Positions 8,598 through 16,693 of a stretch of 53,309 bases of DNA are shown piece by piece. The stretch comes from Campylobacterales bacterium (GTDB taxonomy: Bacteria; Campylobacterota; Campylobacteria; Campylobacterales; Sulfurimonadaceae). Numbering within the stretch: the stretch's first letter is position 1; every line of letters begins with the position of its first letter. The DNA is taken from NCBI GenBank assembly GCA_016938175.1, contig JAFGVE010000040.1, positions 1 to 53,309 of the forward strand. The letters run 5' to 3'. The notes under the pieces were generated by a model. It was not told where the DNA came from. It saw nothing but the letters and a program-made list of their open reading frames with translations, and ran no database searches. The translations under genes and the position numbers were made by a program.

Positions 8598-8603
8598 TAT
8601 AAT
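8598..8603 (+). promoter_or_regulatory. -10 box for the aminodeoxyfutalosine deaminase-like gene
   Basis: A perfect TATAAT preceded by TG (extended -10, TGTATAAT) lies 30 bases upstream of the GTG start at 8634. AAAGG at 8623-8627 serves as ribosome binding site. No good -35 is seen. Confidence 0.55.
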
Positions 8604-8633
8604 TCCCTTACTAAACCACTCTAAAGGCTTTAT

Positions 8634-9854
8634 GTGACACAGATTATAACCCCTCATTATATTTTGCTTAAAGACAAAGTTGTTACAAATCTCTCCATTG
8701 CGTTTGAGAAAACAATTTTAGCTATTGCTCCTTACGAAGAGCTCTTAGACAGATATCCAAATGCAAAAGTAAGCTCTTTACGGGAAAACTCACTTCTTAT
8801 GCCTGGACTAATCAATGCACATGTGCATATAGAGTTTTCAGCAAATAAAACAGAACTCAGCTACGGCGATTTTATGGGCTGGTTATACAGTGTAATTGAA
8901 AATCGTGAAGATCTTATTGGTGGCTGTAATCAAGAGTGTATGCAAAAAGCTTGTGATGCAATGCTTGATGCAGGTATTACTACCTTTGGTGCAATATCTT
9001 CTCACGGAATGGACTTAGATGCATGTGCAAACGCTGCTCAAAACGTTATATTCTTCAACGAATTAATCGGCTCGCAAGCAACAATGGCAGATACTCTTTT
9101 TCAAGACTTCAAATCTCGCCTTGAAGCGAGTAAAAGTATTACGCGTGAAGGCTTTTATCCAGCAGTTGCTATCCACTCACCATATTCTGTTCATCCTATA
9201 CTTATAAAAAAAGCTTTAGAGATTGTAAAAACTGACTCTTTACCTTTAACTGCTCATTTTATGGAAAGCCAAGCAGAGAGAGAATGGCTTGATGAAAGTA
9301 AAGGAGACTTCAAAAAGTTTTTTACAGAACTTTTAAAACAGGAAAATGCTCTCTGGGATGCAAAAGAGTTTTTAGAATATTTTGATGGGCACAATGCTTT
9401 ACTCACACATGCAGTCAATGCAAATGAAGAGGAGTTAGAACGTATAGCACAGAATGGTCATACAATTATCCACTGTCCTATCTCCAACAGACTTCTTGGA
9501 AATACTACACTCAATACGCAAGCTTTAGATAGTAAAAACATTCGTTGGATAGTCGCTACAGATGGTCTGAGTTCAAACTATAAACTTGATCTCTTTGAAG
9601 AGATGAAAATTTCACTGTTTATGCATGCTGATGCTCCTTTACTCAGTTTTGCAAATGCACTTATTCAAGGTGTTACAAAAAATGCAGCAGATGCACTTGG
9701 GCTCAATACCGGTGAAATAGCAGAAGGGAAAAATGCAGACATGATAGTTCTTGACTTAGATGCTCCACCAACTCCAGAACTTGCTATTCATCTTATTTTA
9801 CACCGTTATAACGTCTCCAAAGTCTACATTAACGGAGAGTTAAAAAAGGGCTAA
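8634..9854 (+). CDS. mqnX: Amidohydrolase, probable aminodeoxyfutalosine deaminase (COG0402)
   Basis: The 406-residue protein is an amidohydrolase of the chlorohydrolase/SAH-deaminase group. Metal-binding HVHIEFS (HxH near residue 63), HFMES, THAV and the late aspartate in DGLSSN are all present. Close epsilonproteobacterial COG0402 members (from memory, the Nitratiruptor enzyme Nis0429) deaminate 6-aminodeoxyfutalosine in the futalosine menaquinone pathway. That is the best guess here and fits an epsilonproteobacterium using menaquinone. Other adenosine-type deaminase substrates remain possible. The start is a GTG at 8634 with AAAGG seven bases upstream; an overlapping ATG at 8632 is out of frame. 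It stands alone between divergent and convergent neighbours. Confidence 0.8.
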   Translation: MTQIITPHYILLKDKVVTNLSIAFEKTILAIAPYEELLDRYPNAKVSSLRENSLLMPGLINAHVHIEFSANKTELSYGDFMGWLYSVIENREDLIGGCNQECMQKACDAMLDAGITTFGAISSHGMDLDACANAAQNVIFFNELIGSQATMADTLFQDFKSRLEASKSITREGFYPAVAIHSPYSVHPILIKKALEIVKTDSLPLTAHFMESQAEREWLDESKGDFKKFFTELLKQENALWDAKEFLEYFDGHNALLTHAVNANEEELERIAQNGHTIIHCPISNRLLGNTTLNTQALDSKNIRWIVATDGLSSNYKLDLFEEMKISLFMHADAPLLSFANALIQGVTKNAADALGLNTGEIAEGKNADMIVLDLDAPPTPELAIHLILHRYNVSKVYINGELKKG

Positions 9855-9863
9855 AACCCTTTT
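9844..9863. terminator. Bidirectional terminator between convergent genes
   Basis: A 7-bp stem AAAAGGG/CCCTTTT (9844-9850 and 9857-9863) with a 6-base loop lies across the ends of two convergent genes. The stop codons of both the deaminase gene (9852-9854) and the ABC permease (9862-9864) fall in or at the hairpin. The A and T flanks let it work as an intrinsic terminator in either direction. Confidence 0.65.
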
Positions 9864-10977
9864 ACACACGCTTTTTAAAAAGTACTACACTACTTCCTAC
9901 AAAAACAATTACAAAAAGTAGTAGAGCCATAAATGAACTCACCATGTCTACGAGCAGAGTATGTTTAATTAAAAGTCCTCTCATAACCTCAACAAAGTAC
10001 GTAAAAGGGATAGCATAACTTAAAGCTCTCACATACTCAGGAATAGCCTCTAAAGGAAAAATAAATCCTGAAAGTAAAATTGATGGAACAATAATAAATA
10101 TTGCTATAAACATTGCCTGTTGTTGCGTTTGTGAGACTAAAGATATAAGAAGTCCCAAAGATATCATCACCCAAACATATATAAGTGCCAAACAAAACAG
10201 TAGGAGATGTGATTCGGGAAGAGGTAACTCAAAAAAACTCCAACCAACTCCTAAAATAAAATAAAAATCTAAAAGTGCTATAAAGATATAGGGAAGTAAC
10301 TTACCAATCACAAAGCTAAACTTCGAAATCGGGGTCACCATTAATTGTTCTAGAGTGTTTTTTTCTCTCTCACGTACGACAGAAATACCTGTCAAAATGA
10401 GTGCAACTTGCATTATTAACACACCAATAACACCAGGAAGAAAAAACCATGTCTCTTTTTCATCAGGATTAAAAAGTATCTGGGTATCAATTAAAAAAGG
10501 TGTCTTAGCTATAACAACATTTGTAGCATTTTCATCTAAAAAATACATATTAGAGGTAACATTTTCACTTGTCATAATTTTAGAGTTATACTTCATTGCC
10601 GTTGTTAAAGAAGGCATAGTACCATCAACAAAAAAATCGACATGGGGCTGTGCATTTTTCACTAAGCTAGCTGAAAAATCTTTATGTATATGTACACCTG
10701 CTTTTGCCCTTCCTGAACGAATCTCCTCTTGTAAATCATTAAGCGATGTAACTTTATAAAGTTCAAAGTAGCCATCATTAAATAATTCAGTTTCAATCAA
10801 CATACTAAAAAAAGATTTATCTTCATCAAAGTAAGCCATTTTTACATTCGAAGGCTCCAATTTTAAGGCAAGCCCAAAAAGTATAAGTAATACAATAGGC
10901 ATAACACCTATGAGTGCAAGAAGACGTTTATCCCTTCTGAGTTGGAGAAGCTCTTTTTGTGCCATTGCCCATATCAT
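9862..10977 (-). CDS. ABC-2 type exporter permease
   Basis: This 371-residue integral membrane protein has one N-terminal helix (about 20-39), a large extracytoplasmic domain (about 40-170) and five C-terminal helices (about 175-368). That is the layout of the ABC2_membrane_3 / YhhJ-like family. The sequence VVREREKNTLEQLMVTP after the second helix is the typical cytoplasmic coupling motif. It pairs with the ATPase encoded immediately upstream, with start and stop overlapping by four bases. No HlyD-like periplasmic adaptor lies nearby, so either it exports by itself or the adaptor is elsewhere. The substrate is unknown. Confidence 0.88.
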   Translation of the reverse strand: MIWAMAQKELLQLRRDKRLLALIGVMPIVLLILFGLALKLEPSNVKMAYFDEDKSFFSMLIETELFNDGYFELYKVTSLNDLQEEIRSGRAKAGVHIHKDFSASLVKNAQPHVDFFVDGTMPSLTTAMKYNSKIMTSENVTSNMYFLDENATNVVIAKTPFLIDTQILFNPDEKETWFFLPGVIGVLIMQVALILTGISVVREREKNTLEQLMVTPISKFSFVIGKLLPYIFIALLDFYFILGVGWSFFELPLPESHLLLFCLALIYVWVMISLGLLISLVSQTQQQAMFIAIFIIVPSILLSGFIFPLEAIPEYVRALSYAIPFTYFVEVMRGLLIKHTLLVDMVSSFMALLLFVIVFVGSSVVLFKKRV

Positions 10978-11864
10978 TCTGCAAACTCCTGTGTTAAGTA
11001 AATAAATACATCTTCAAGACTTATTGTAGCTTTGAGAAGTCTCTCGTCTGTATACTTTTTAATTTCTTGCTCAATAGAATCAACTATTAGCTTTTGGGTT
11101 AGTAAAAGACGAAGTTGGTCTCCAAATTGATTGACTAAAGCAACTCCTTGGAATTTTGCAAAAGCAGAGATGAGTTCTGGATTATAATCAATCTTTACAC
11201 TGTAAAGTTCTACGCCTTCTATACTCTCTTTTATACCCTCAGGAGTTCCCTGAACTAAAAGCTTTCCAGAAGCTAAAAAAGCGAGCTGATTACATCTTTG
11301 AGCCTCTTCCATATAATGTGTTGTCACAAAAAGTGTTTTGCCTTCTAGAGCCAGTGTATAAAAGTCATCCCATAATAGTTTTCTGGTTATTGGGTCTATA
11401 CCTGCTGTGGGTTCATCTAAAAAAAGAACTTTAGGATTATGAACAAGTGCGCAAACAAGTGCTAAACGACGTTGATATCCCCCAGAAAGTTTTCCTGCAA
11501 GAGTACTTTTATATGCTTCCAAACCATATCTCTCCATAAGATACTTTAGTCGTTTTATATCTTTTACGCTATACATTTTTGCATAAAAGAGAATGTTCTC
11601 CCAGACACTCAACTCTTCATACTGACCAAAATGCTGTGCTACATAGCCAAAACTCGGCTTTGCATTTTCAATACTCTCTCCATCAATACTTATATCACCA
11701 CTTGATGCTTTTAAAATACCACACAGCGTTTTTATAAGGGTTGTCTTTCCTGCACCATTTGGACCTAAAAGTCCAAATATAACACCCTTATCTATTTCTA
11801 GACTAATATTGTGTAAAACAGCTTTATCTGTAAACTCTTTAAATAAGTCGATAACTCGAATCAT
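10974..11864 (-). CDS. ABC transporter ATP-binding protein
   Basis: This is the ATPase of the two-gene exporter. The 296-residue protein has Walker A GPNGAGKTT (about residue 34), signature LSGGYQRR, Walker B VLFLDEPTAGID and the H-loop in VTTHYMEEA. About 80 residues after the core form the extra C-terminal region found in CcmA/YhiH-type drug and lipid exporter ATPases. It is the first gene of the pair and sits behind an unusually perfect sigma-70 promoter (11888-11916). Confidence 0.93.
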   Translation of the reverse strand: MIRVIDLFKEFTDKAVLHNISLEIDKGVIFGLLGPNGAGKTTLIKTLCGILKASSGDISIDGESIENAKPSFGYVAQHFGQYEELSVWENILFYAKMYSVKDIKRLKYLMERYGLEAYKSTLAGKLSGGYQRRLALVCALVHNPKVLFLDEPTAGIDPITRKLLWDDFYTLALEGKTLFVTTHYMEEAQRCNQLAFLASGKLLVQGTPEGIKESIEGVELYSVKIDYNPELISAFAKFQGVALVNQFGDQLRLLLTQKLIVDSIEQEIKKYTDERLLKATISLEDVFIYLTQEFAE

Positions 11865-11887
11865 AACTATTCCTTTTATGGTGCTTG

Positions 11888-11916
11888 ATTATATGTCTTG
11901 TCAGTGTAAATGTCAA
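11888..11916 (-). promoter_or_regulatory. Perfect-consensus sigma-70 promoter for the ABC exporter
   Basis: On the minus strand, TTGACA (11916 to 11911), exactly 17 bases, then TATAAT (11893 to 11888). The start of the ATPase gene lies 23 bases further on. A complete -35 is unusual for Campylobacterota, so constitutive strong expression or a repressor-controlled promoter is likely. It overlaps the upstream region of the divergent sppA promoter. Confidence 0.75.
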
Positions 11917-11923
11917 GTTTGGT

Positions 11924-11929
11924 TATAAT
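11924..11929 (+). promoter_or_regulatory. -10 box for sppA
   Basis: TATAAT lies 27 bases before the chosen sppA ATG at 11957, with AAGGA at 11945-11949 as ribosome binding site. It is divergent from, and within 10 bases of, the -35 of the ABC exporter promoter. Confidence 0.55.
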
Positions 11930-11956
11930 TTGCAAAAACAAATTAAGGACATAAGA

Positions 11957-12826
11957 ATGGAGTTTCTTAAAAAACTTTTCTCTCCAATTACATGGAGTAT
12001 AAAACTTATTCAAAACAACTTTAAAGCAATGCTTTTTCTTCTCTTACTTTTTATACTTTTTGTACCTCAAAGTGAAGAGCAGCTAACACCAAATAACCTT
12101 ATGCAGATAAACCTTACAGGTCCGATTATGGATGTGGGTGAAGTTCTTGAAAAGCTTGAAGAAGCAGATACAAATCAACATATTAAAGGGGTACTGTTTG
12201 TAGTTGATTCTCCTGGTGGAGCTGTATCACCCTCGATAGAACTTGCATATGCTATCAAAAGACTCAAAGCTAAAAAACCGGTTGTAGTGTATGCTGCAGG
12301 AACAATTGCAAGTGGAAGTTATTATGCAAGCATCTGGGCAGATGAAATTATTGCCAATCCAGGAAGCATGGTAGGGAGTATCGGTGTTATCATGCAAGGA
12401 GCTGACCTAAGCGGTATTATGAACAAAATAGGTATTAAAACACAGGTTGTACAAGCTGGAAAATATAAACAAGTAGGTACAGCTGATAGAGAGTGGAAAG
12501 ACTATGAGATTAACGAACTCAATAAAGTTATTCAAGGTACCTATGATATGTTCTCAAAAGATGTTGCCGATGCCAGAGGACTAGCATATGAAAAACGTGA
12601 CACTTATGCGAATGCACACATTTTTACAGCAGCCCAAGCACAAAACGTAGGACTTGTGGATTCTTTAGGTGTTATGTATGATGCAAAACAACGTCTCATA
12701 GAATTAAGCGGAGTTGAGAATCCTTTATGGAATAAAGAAGACAAGTTCGACAAGTTAATGAAAAAACTCTCAGCGACTACAGCTATAACGCTCTATACAT
12801 ATTTTCCAACACTCTCTTTAAAGTAG
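11957..12826 (+). CDS. sppA: Signal peptide peptidase SppA (short form)
   Basis: SppA digests cleaved signal peptides in the membrane. I place the start at 11957 (AAGGA ribosome binding site, after the -10 box), giving 289 residues. A longer reading from 11885 would add 24 residues and overlap the promoter. A single transmembrane helix spans about residues 23-37. The peptidase S49 core carries the catalytic serine in VGSIGV (S141) and the general-base lysine in AGKYKQVG (K171). Length matches the single-core form of Bacillus and C. jejuni rather than the double-core E. coli enzyme. It is convergent with xseA. Confidence 0.9.
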   Translation: MEFLKKLFSPITWSIKLIQNNFKAMLFLLLLFILFVPQSEEQLTPNNLMQINLTGPIMDVGEVLEKLEEADTNQHIKGVLFVVDSPGGAVSPSIELAYAIKRLKAKKPVVVYAAGTIASGSYYASIWADEIIANPGSMVGSIGVIMQGADLSGIMNKIGIKTQVVQAGKYKQVGTADREWKDYEINELNKVIQGTYDMFSKDVADARGLAYEKRDTYANAHIFTAAQAQNVGLVDSLGVMYDAKQRLIELSGVENPLWNKEDKFDKLMKKLSATTAITLYTYFPTLSLK

Positions 12827-12839
12827 CCTTGCGCTACTT
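12821..12839. terminator. Hairpin between convergent sppA and xseA
   Basis: A 7-bp stem AAGTAGC/GCTACTT (12821-12827 and 12833-12839) with a 5-base loop includes the sppA stop and lies just before the xseA stop. There is no strong T tract, so it is a weak bidirectional terminator candidate. Confidence 0.4.
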
Positions 12840-12841
12840 AG

Positions 12842-14095
12842 CTAAGCAAGTTCCTTTCGTTTTAAAACCTTTGCTTCTATAACTACACTATCACTCTGTG
12901 CTTCAAAAATATCATCTTTTTGCAATGTTGCGATATCAACAACTTTTGCATTTTGTGATATTTGAGCGAAGCCTTTTTTACTTTTAAGAGATGGGTGATT
13001 TGAAGCATACATACGTTTCAAAGCTTCGATTTTACTCTGCGCAGTTCTGAACTCAGACTCTATCGCTTGTGGATATTGTCTCTGTATCTCATTCACATCT
13101 CGTAAAAATACTTGTAGTTTAAATGTAACTCTCTGTTCAAAACCCTGTTTGAGCTGTGCGATTTCTTGAAGTTTTTGTTCTGTTTTTTTCTCTACGGAGT
13201 GCCTCAAATATGCAGATTTTAAATGCTCAAGAAATTCTTTCTTTACATATATTTTTTGGTTTAAAAGCTGTGAAAACTGAGAAGAAAGAGAGTCAATCGT
13301 TTGATATAGTTCGTTCTCATCCGGTAAAATCATCTGCATTGCTGCACTCGGAGTTGCTGCTCTGAGATCTGCAACAAAATCACTAATAAGCCAATCAATT
13401 TCATGACCAACTGCAGATACAATAGGTGTTTTTGAAAAATATATAGCATCAGCAACACGCTCTTCATTAAACGCCCATAAATCCTCGATGCTCCCACCTC
13501 CACGGGAAACCACTAAAACATCATACCCTTTCATGTCTGCAATTACTATAGCGTTTGCAATCTCGTATGAAGCATTCACACCTTGGACCAATACATCATA
13601 AACATCAATTTCAACAGCTCTATATCTTGCATTTGCTACACGTAACATATCTTGGAGTGCAGCACCTGTTGCAGATGTAATGAGTGCTATTTTTTTTGGA
13701 AAACGTGGCAGTTGTTTTTTAATTTCTGGATTAAAGTATCCCTGTTCAGAAAGTTTTGCTTTAAGTTGTTCAAAAGCGAGCGCTAAAGCACCATGTCCTG
13801 CCGGCTCTATATTAAAACAGTTAAGTTGATATTCACCACGAGGTTTATAGAGACTAATAGCACCATCAAGTACAACTTTTAATCCCTCTTTTAGCTGAAA
13901 CTTCAGCTTTGCTGCATTGCCTCTAAACATCACTGCACGTAATGATGACTCTTTATCTTTAAGTGTAAAATAAATATGCCCAGAGTTATGAAAGGTAATT
14001 CGAGAGAGTTCACCCTCAACAAAAACACGCTCAAATGTTCCTTCTAATAGAGTCTTAATCTGTTCATTTAAAGCCGAAACACTAAGCGTATGCAT
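12842..14095 (-). CDS. xseA: Exodeoxyribonuclease VII large subunit
   Basis: XseA with XseB degrades single-stranded DNA. The 417-residue protein starts with the OB-fold DNA-binding domain (SVSALNEQIKTLLEGTFERVFVEGELS, about residues 4-100). The catalytic core follows with ITSATGAALQDML, VLVVSRGGGSIEDLWAFNEE and PIVSAVGHEIDWLISDFVADLRAATPSAA. A coiled-coil region fills about 270-350. It is the last gene of the long minus-strand run and follows ubiE by 10 bases. No xseB is visible in the window. Confidence 0.95.
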   Translation of the reverse strand: MHTLSVSALNEQIKTLLEGTFERVFVEGELSRITFHNSGHIYFTLKDKESSLRAVMFRGNAAKLKFQLKEGLKVVLDGAISLYKPRGEYQLNCFNIEPAGHGALALAFEQLKAKLSEQGYFNPEIKKQLPRFPKKIALITSATGAALQDMLRVANARYRAVEIDVYDVLVQGVNASYEIANAIVIADMKGYDVLVVSRGGGSIEDLWAFNEERVADAIYFSKTPIVSAVGHEIDWLISDFVADLRAATPSAAMQMILPDENELYQTIDSLSSQFSQLLNQKIYVKKEFLEHLKSAYLRHSVEKKTEQKLQEIAQLKQGFEQRVTFKLQVFLRDVNEIQRQYPQAIESEFRTAQSKIEALKRMYASNHPSLKSKKGFAQISQNAKVVDIATLQKDDIFEAQSDSVVIEAKVLKRKELA

Positions 14096-14105
14096 AAAAA
14101 GTTTC

Positions 14106-14840
14106 CTAACGTTTTTGAGCGATTATAAGTGTAGAAATATCCATAGAGAAGCTTTTCGTATATAAAATATTAAAACCTGCCTCTTTAAGTTCATTTTGCA
14201 TATTTTCAACTGTAGAAAAATCTTCTATAGAGTTTGGCAGATACTCATATGCTTCTAAATTTTTAGAGATAAAACCACCAACTTTTGGCAAAACTCTATT
14301 CATATAAAAATCTCTAATTTTCCCAAGTAAGGAAGGATTTTCATTTTTCATAAACTCTAAAATCACTACAAGTCCATCTTTTTTTAACACCCTATTGAAC
14401 TCTACAAGTGCGGCTTCTCTCTCTACAACATTTCTAATCCCATATGTAATACTGACAATATCAGCAGAAGCATCTTCCAGTGGAATTTCTGTTGCCTTTG
14501 CAGTATGGTAGATAAATTTTGGGAACTTCTCTTTTGCAACATCAAGCATTCCAACGGATGGATCAACGCCTACAATCTCTCCAAGTGCGATGCCTGCTTT
14601 TTCAGCCTGTACTTGCCAAAAGCGCATCATATCACCTGTACCGCAAGCAACATCTACGACTCTGTCTAAAGACTCTTTTTGTGTATACGCAAATGCCAAA
14701 TCACACGCTTTTCTACGCCAACTTTTATCAACGCCCATACTCATCACACGATTAGCTGTATCGTATGTTGGTGCGATATTGTCAAACATAGAGACTATTT
14801 TCTCTTGTTTTTGTCCATTTTGCTTGCCGTATGAGCTCAT
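14106..14840 (-). CDS. ubiE: Demethylmenaquinone C-methyltransferase (UbiE/MenG family)
   Basis: This SAM-dependent methyltransferase completes menaquinone. The 244-residue protein has the family start (VSMFDNIAPTYDTANRVMSMGVDKSWRR), SAM motif I VDVACGTGD near residue 60, and VSITYGIRNV in the expected later motif. An ATGA overlap joins it to ribD upstream. Since the organism seems to make menaquinone by the futalosine route and shows no sign of ubiquinone genes here, methylation of demethylmenaquinone is the probable job. Confidence 0.92.
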   Translation of the reverse strand: MSSYGKQNGQKQEKIVSMFDNIAPTYDTANRVMSMGVDKSWRRKACDLAFAYTQKESLDRVVDVACGTGDMMRFWQVQAEKAGIALGEIVGVDPSVGMLDVAKEKFPKFIYHTAKATEIPLEDASADIVSITYGIRNVVEREAALVEFNRVLKKDGLVVILEFMKNENPSLLGKIRDFYMNRVLPKVGGFISKNLEAYEYLPNSIEDFSTVENMQNELKEAGFNILYTKSFSMDISTLIIAQKR

Positions 14841-15856
14841 TCATTGCCTTCTATTAATTTCATCCACATCATTATATCTTGCGTCTCTTTTTGTATATTT
14901 AAAATATCAAAATTCATGATTTCGATGCCTATACTACTCTTACCACCGAAACTAGGAGCTATATAGCTAAGATAATAGTCAACTATTTCACGTGTAAGTG
15001 CAAACAGCTTAGGACCACCCTCAATCATAATATTTTTATACTTTTTTATACTTGATAATTCATCTGAAATAATTACCTGTCGATTTGCAACATTAAAAAG
15101 AGGAATATTTCTATCAAAATCTTTTCTTCTTGAATATATCAAAATATCAGGTGCTTTTCCATTCACAAGCCGTGCATCTAAAGTAGGTCTATCGACTCTT
15201 ACAGTCTCCCCACCAACAATAAGCAAATCGCATCTATCACGTAAGGCGTGTACATGTTCTCTAGATTCTATAGAACTTATAACTCCACCATCAACACTAC
15301 CATCTAATCGTTGTGCCCACTTAAAAAATATAAAAGAGCTCTCTTGCCAAGCTTTAAAAGGTTCTAAGAGCGCATCACACTCTCTTTGTAGCACACCACT
15401 TTTTACACTACAACCGCAATTTTTTAAAATATTATTACCCGCTTTTGCAACAGGGTTAAAATCCCTAGAACCAACATATACTTTTTTTATTCCTAAAGCA
15501 CTGATAAGGGAAGCACATGAGGGAGTTTTACCCTGATGTGAGCAAGGTTCAAGTGTAGTATAAAGAACAACATTATGAAAAATGCCATTATGCTTATTTA
15601 AAAGAAATGTATGAATTTCGGCTGAGTTTTTTAAAGAGAGAATGGAGGTATCATCTGTCAATTTATAATACGCTTCTTGAAGTGCATTCACTTCTGCATG
15701 AGGTAGACCAGCTTTTTTATGCGCGGATACACTTAAAATTTTTTTATCTAATACAATAGAACACCCTACCGCTGGATTTGGATAAGTTAGTCCTTGGTAC
15801 TTCCACGCCTCTGTAATTGCAAGAGACATAAAAAAGTTATCTGTGTCGATTACCAT
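14837..15856 (-). CDS. ribD: Riboflavin biosynthesis protein RibD (deaminase/reductase)
   Basis: RibD deaminates and then reduces the pyrimidine intermediate of riboflavin synthesis. The 339-residue protein has an N-terminal zinc deaminase with HAEVNAL (near residue 50) and EPCSHQGKTPSC (near residue 105). A C-terminal reductase domain from about residue 155 includes GGETVRVDRPTLDARL and MIEGGPKLF. Length is slightly below the usual 360. It overlaps rimP by seven bases and ubiE by four. No FMN riboswitch is seen upstream, which fits an internal operon gene. Confidence 0.9.
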   Translation of the reverse strand: MVIDTDNFFMSLAITEAWKYQGLTYPNPAVGCSIVLDKKILSVSAHKKAGLPHAEVNALQEAYYKLTDDTSILSLKNSAEIHTFLLNKHNGIFHNVVLYTTLEPCSHQGKTPSCASLISALGIKKVYVGSRDFNPVAKAGNNILKNCGCSVKSGVLQRECDALLEPFKAWQESSFIFFKWAQRLDGSVDGGVISSIESREHVHALRDRCDLLIVGGETVRVDRPTLDARLVNGKAPDILIYSRRKDFDRNIPLFNVANRQVIISDELSSIKKYKNIMIEGGPKLFALTREIVDYYLSYIAPSFGGKSSIGIEIMNFDILNIQKETQDIMMWMKLIEGNE

Positions 15857-16299
15857 TCAAAATAAGTTTTTGCTTTGGAGACATCATTAAATTCAATAGT
15901 GTGCTCCCCTTCATCATCTTCTATCAGTAGTAAACTGCCCATTACATCTTTTAAAAGACCTTTGAATTTCAGTTTCTCTTTACCGCTTAAAGATACTTTT
16001 TCACCTATAGACTTTTTAAAGTGTTCTAAAGTGCTTAATTTTCTTTCTATTCCAGCAGTACCGACTTCAAGTCTATACTCTCCTGAAACTGGAGGTGTTA
16101 CATCTAAAAGTGGAGATATTAAGTGAGTTAAAGAGACACACTCGTCAAGAGAGACCCCTTTTCTTTTTCCATCTACTAACTCAGGTGACATAACACTAAC
16201 TCTGTAAATTGTTTCATCATTTTCATTCACAATTACAGTATCGTAAAGCTCAAGTCCAACTGAGTTGACTAATGCATTAATATCTTTTTCAAGACTCAT
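15850..16299 (-). CDS. rimP: Ribosome maturation factor RimP
   Basis: RimP assists late assembly of the 30S subunit. The 149-residue protein has the typical N-terminal alpha/beta domain (DECVSLTHLISPLLDV, then GEYRLEVGTAGIERKL, the conserved S/AGxxRPL-type segment) and a C-terminal Sm-like barrel (about 90-149). Its order with rbfA and infB upstream is the conserved translation cluster. It overlaps the rbfA stop by 11 bases. Confidence 0.9.
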   Translation of the reverse strand: MSLEKDINALVNSVGLELYDTVIVNENDETIYRVSVMSPELVDGKRKGVSLDECVSLTHLISPLLDVTPPVSGEYRLEVGTAGIERKLSTLEHFKKSIGEKVSLSGKEKLKFKGLLKDVMGSLLLIEDDEGEHTIEFNDVSKAKTYFEW

Positions 16300-16654
16300 C
16301 TGTAGACTCCTTTGCTATTTTTTTAAATAACTCTTCTATATTTTGTGCTCTTGCAATATGCTCATCAAATTCAAATGTAAACTTTGGACAGCGGTACCAT
16401 CCCTGATCTTTTAAACAGTAAGTCTCTATAATTGGTCTTGCTTTATTTAAAAGTTTTAGATAGTTTTTTTTCTCTTCCTCAGTAAAAGAGTGTGGATTTA
16501 TATAGACTTTTGCATCACTTTTTCCACGAGAACATTTAACTTCTAATACATCAAGTTCATGGAGCCTTTGGTCATTAAGGGAACCAAGAGCCTGTGGGAT
16601 GAGCTCTTGAAGTACTGATTCTGTACGTTTTAGTTTTATCTCTGCTTCAGTCAC
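16289..16654 (-). CDS. rbfA: Ribosome-binding factor A
   Basis: RbfA binds the 30S subunit near helix 1 of 16S rRNA during maturation and cold adaptation. The 121-residue protein has the KH-like layout with TESVLQELIPQAL at the N-terminus and the central DVLEVKCSRGKSDAKVYINP strands. The segment PKFTFEFDEHIARAQNIEELFKKI near the end corresponds to the family signature P-x-L-x-F-x-x-D. It follows infB by 39 bases, a gap that holds nothing recognisable, and is translationally linked to rimP. Confidence 0.9.
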   Translation of the reverse strand: MTEAEIKLKRTESVLQELIPQALGSLNDQRLHELDVLEVKCSRGKSDAKVYINPHSFTEEEKKNYLKLLNKARPIIETYCLKDQGWYRCPKFTFEFDEHIARAQNIEELFKKIAKESTDES

Positions 16655-16693
16655 TGAGTTACCTTTGTAATTTGTGTAAAAGCTTTTATAGTC

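Noticed and set aside
11885..11956. Longer N-terminus of sppA
   Set aside because: It would cover the -10 box and ribosome binding site of sppA, and the residues do not look like the family.
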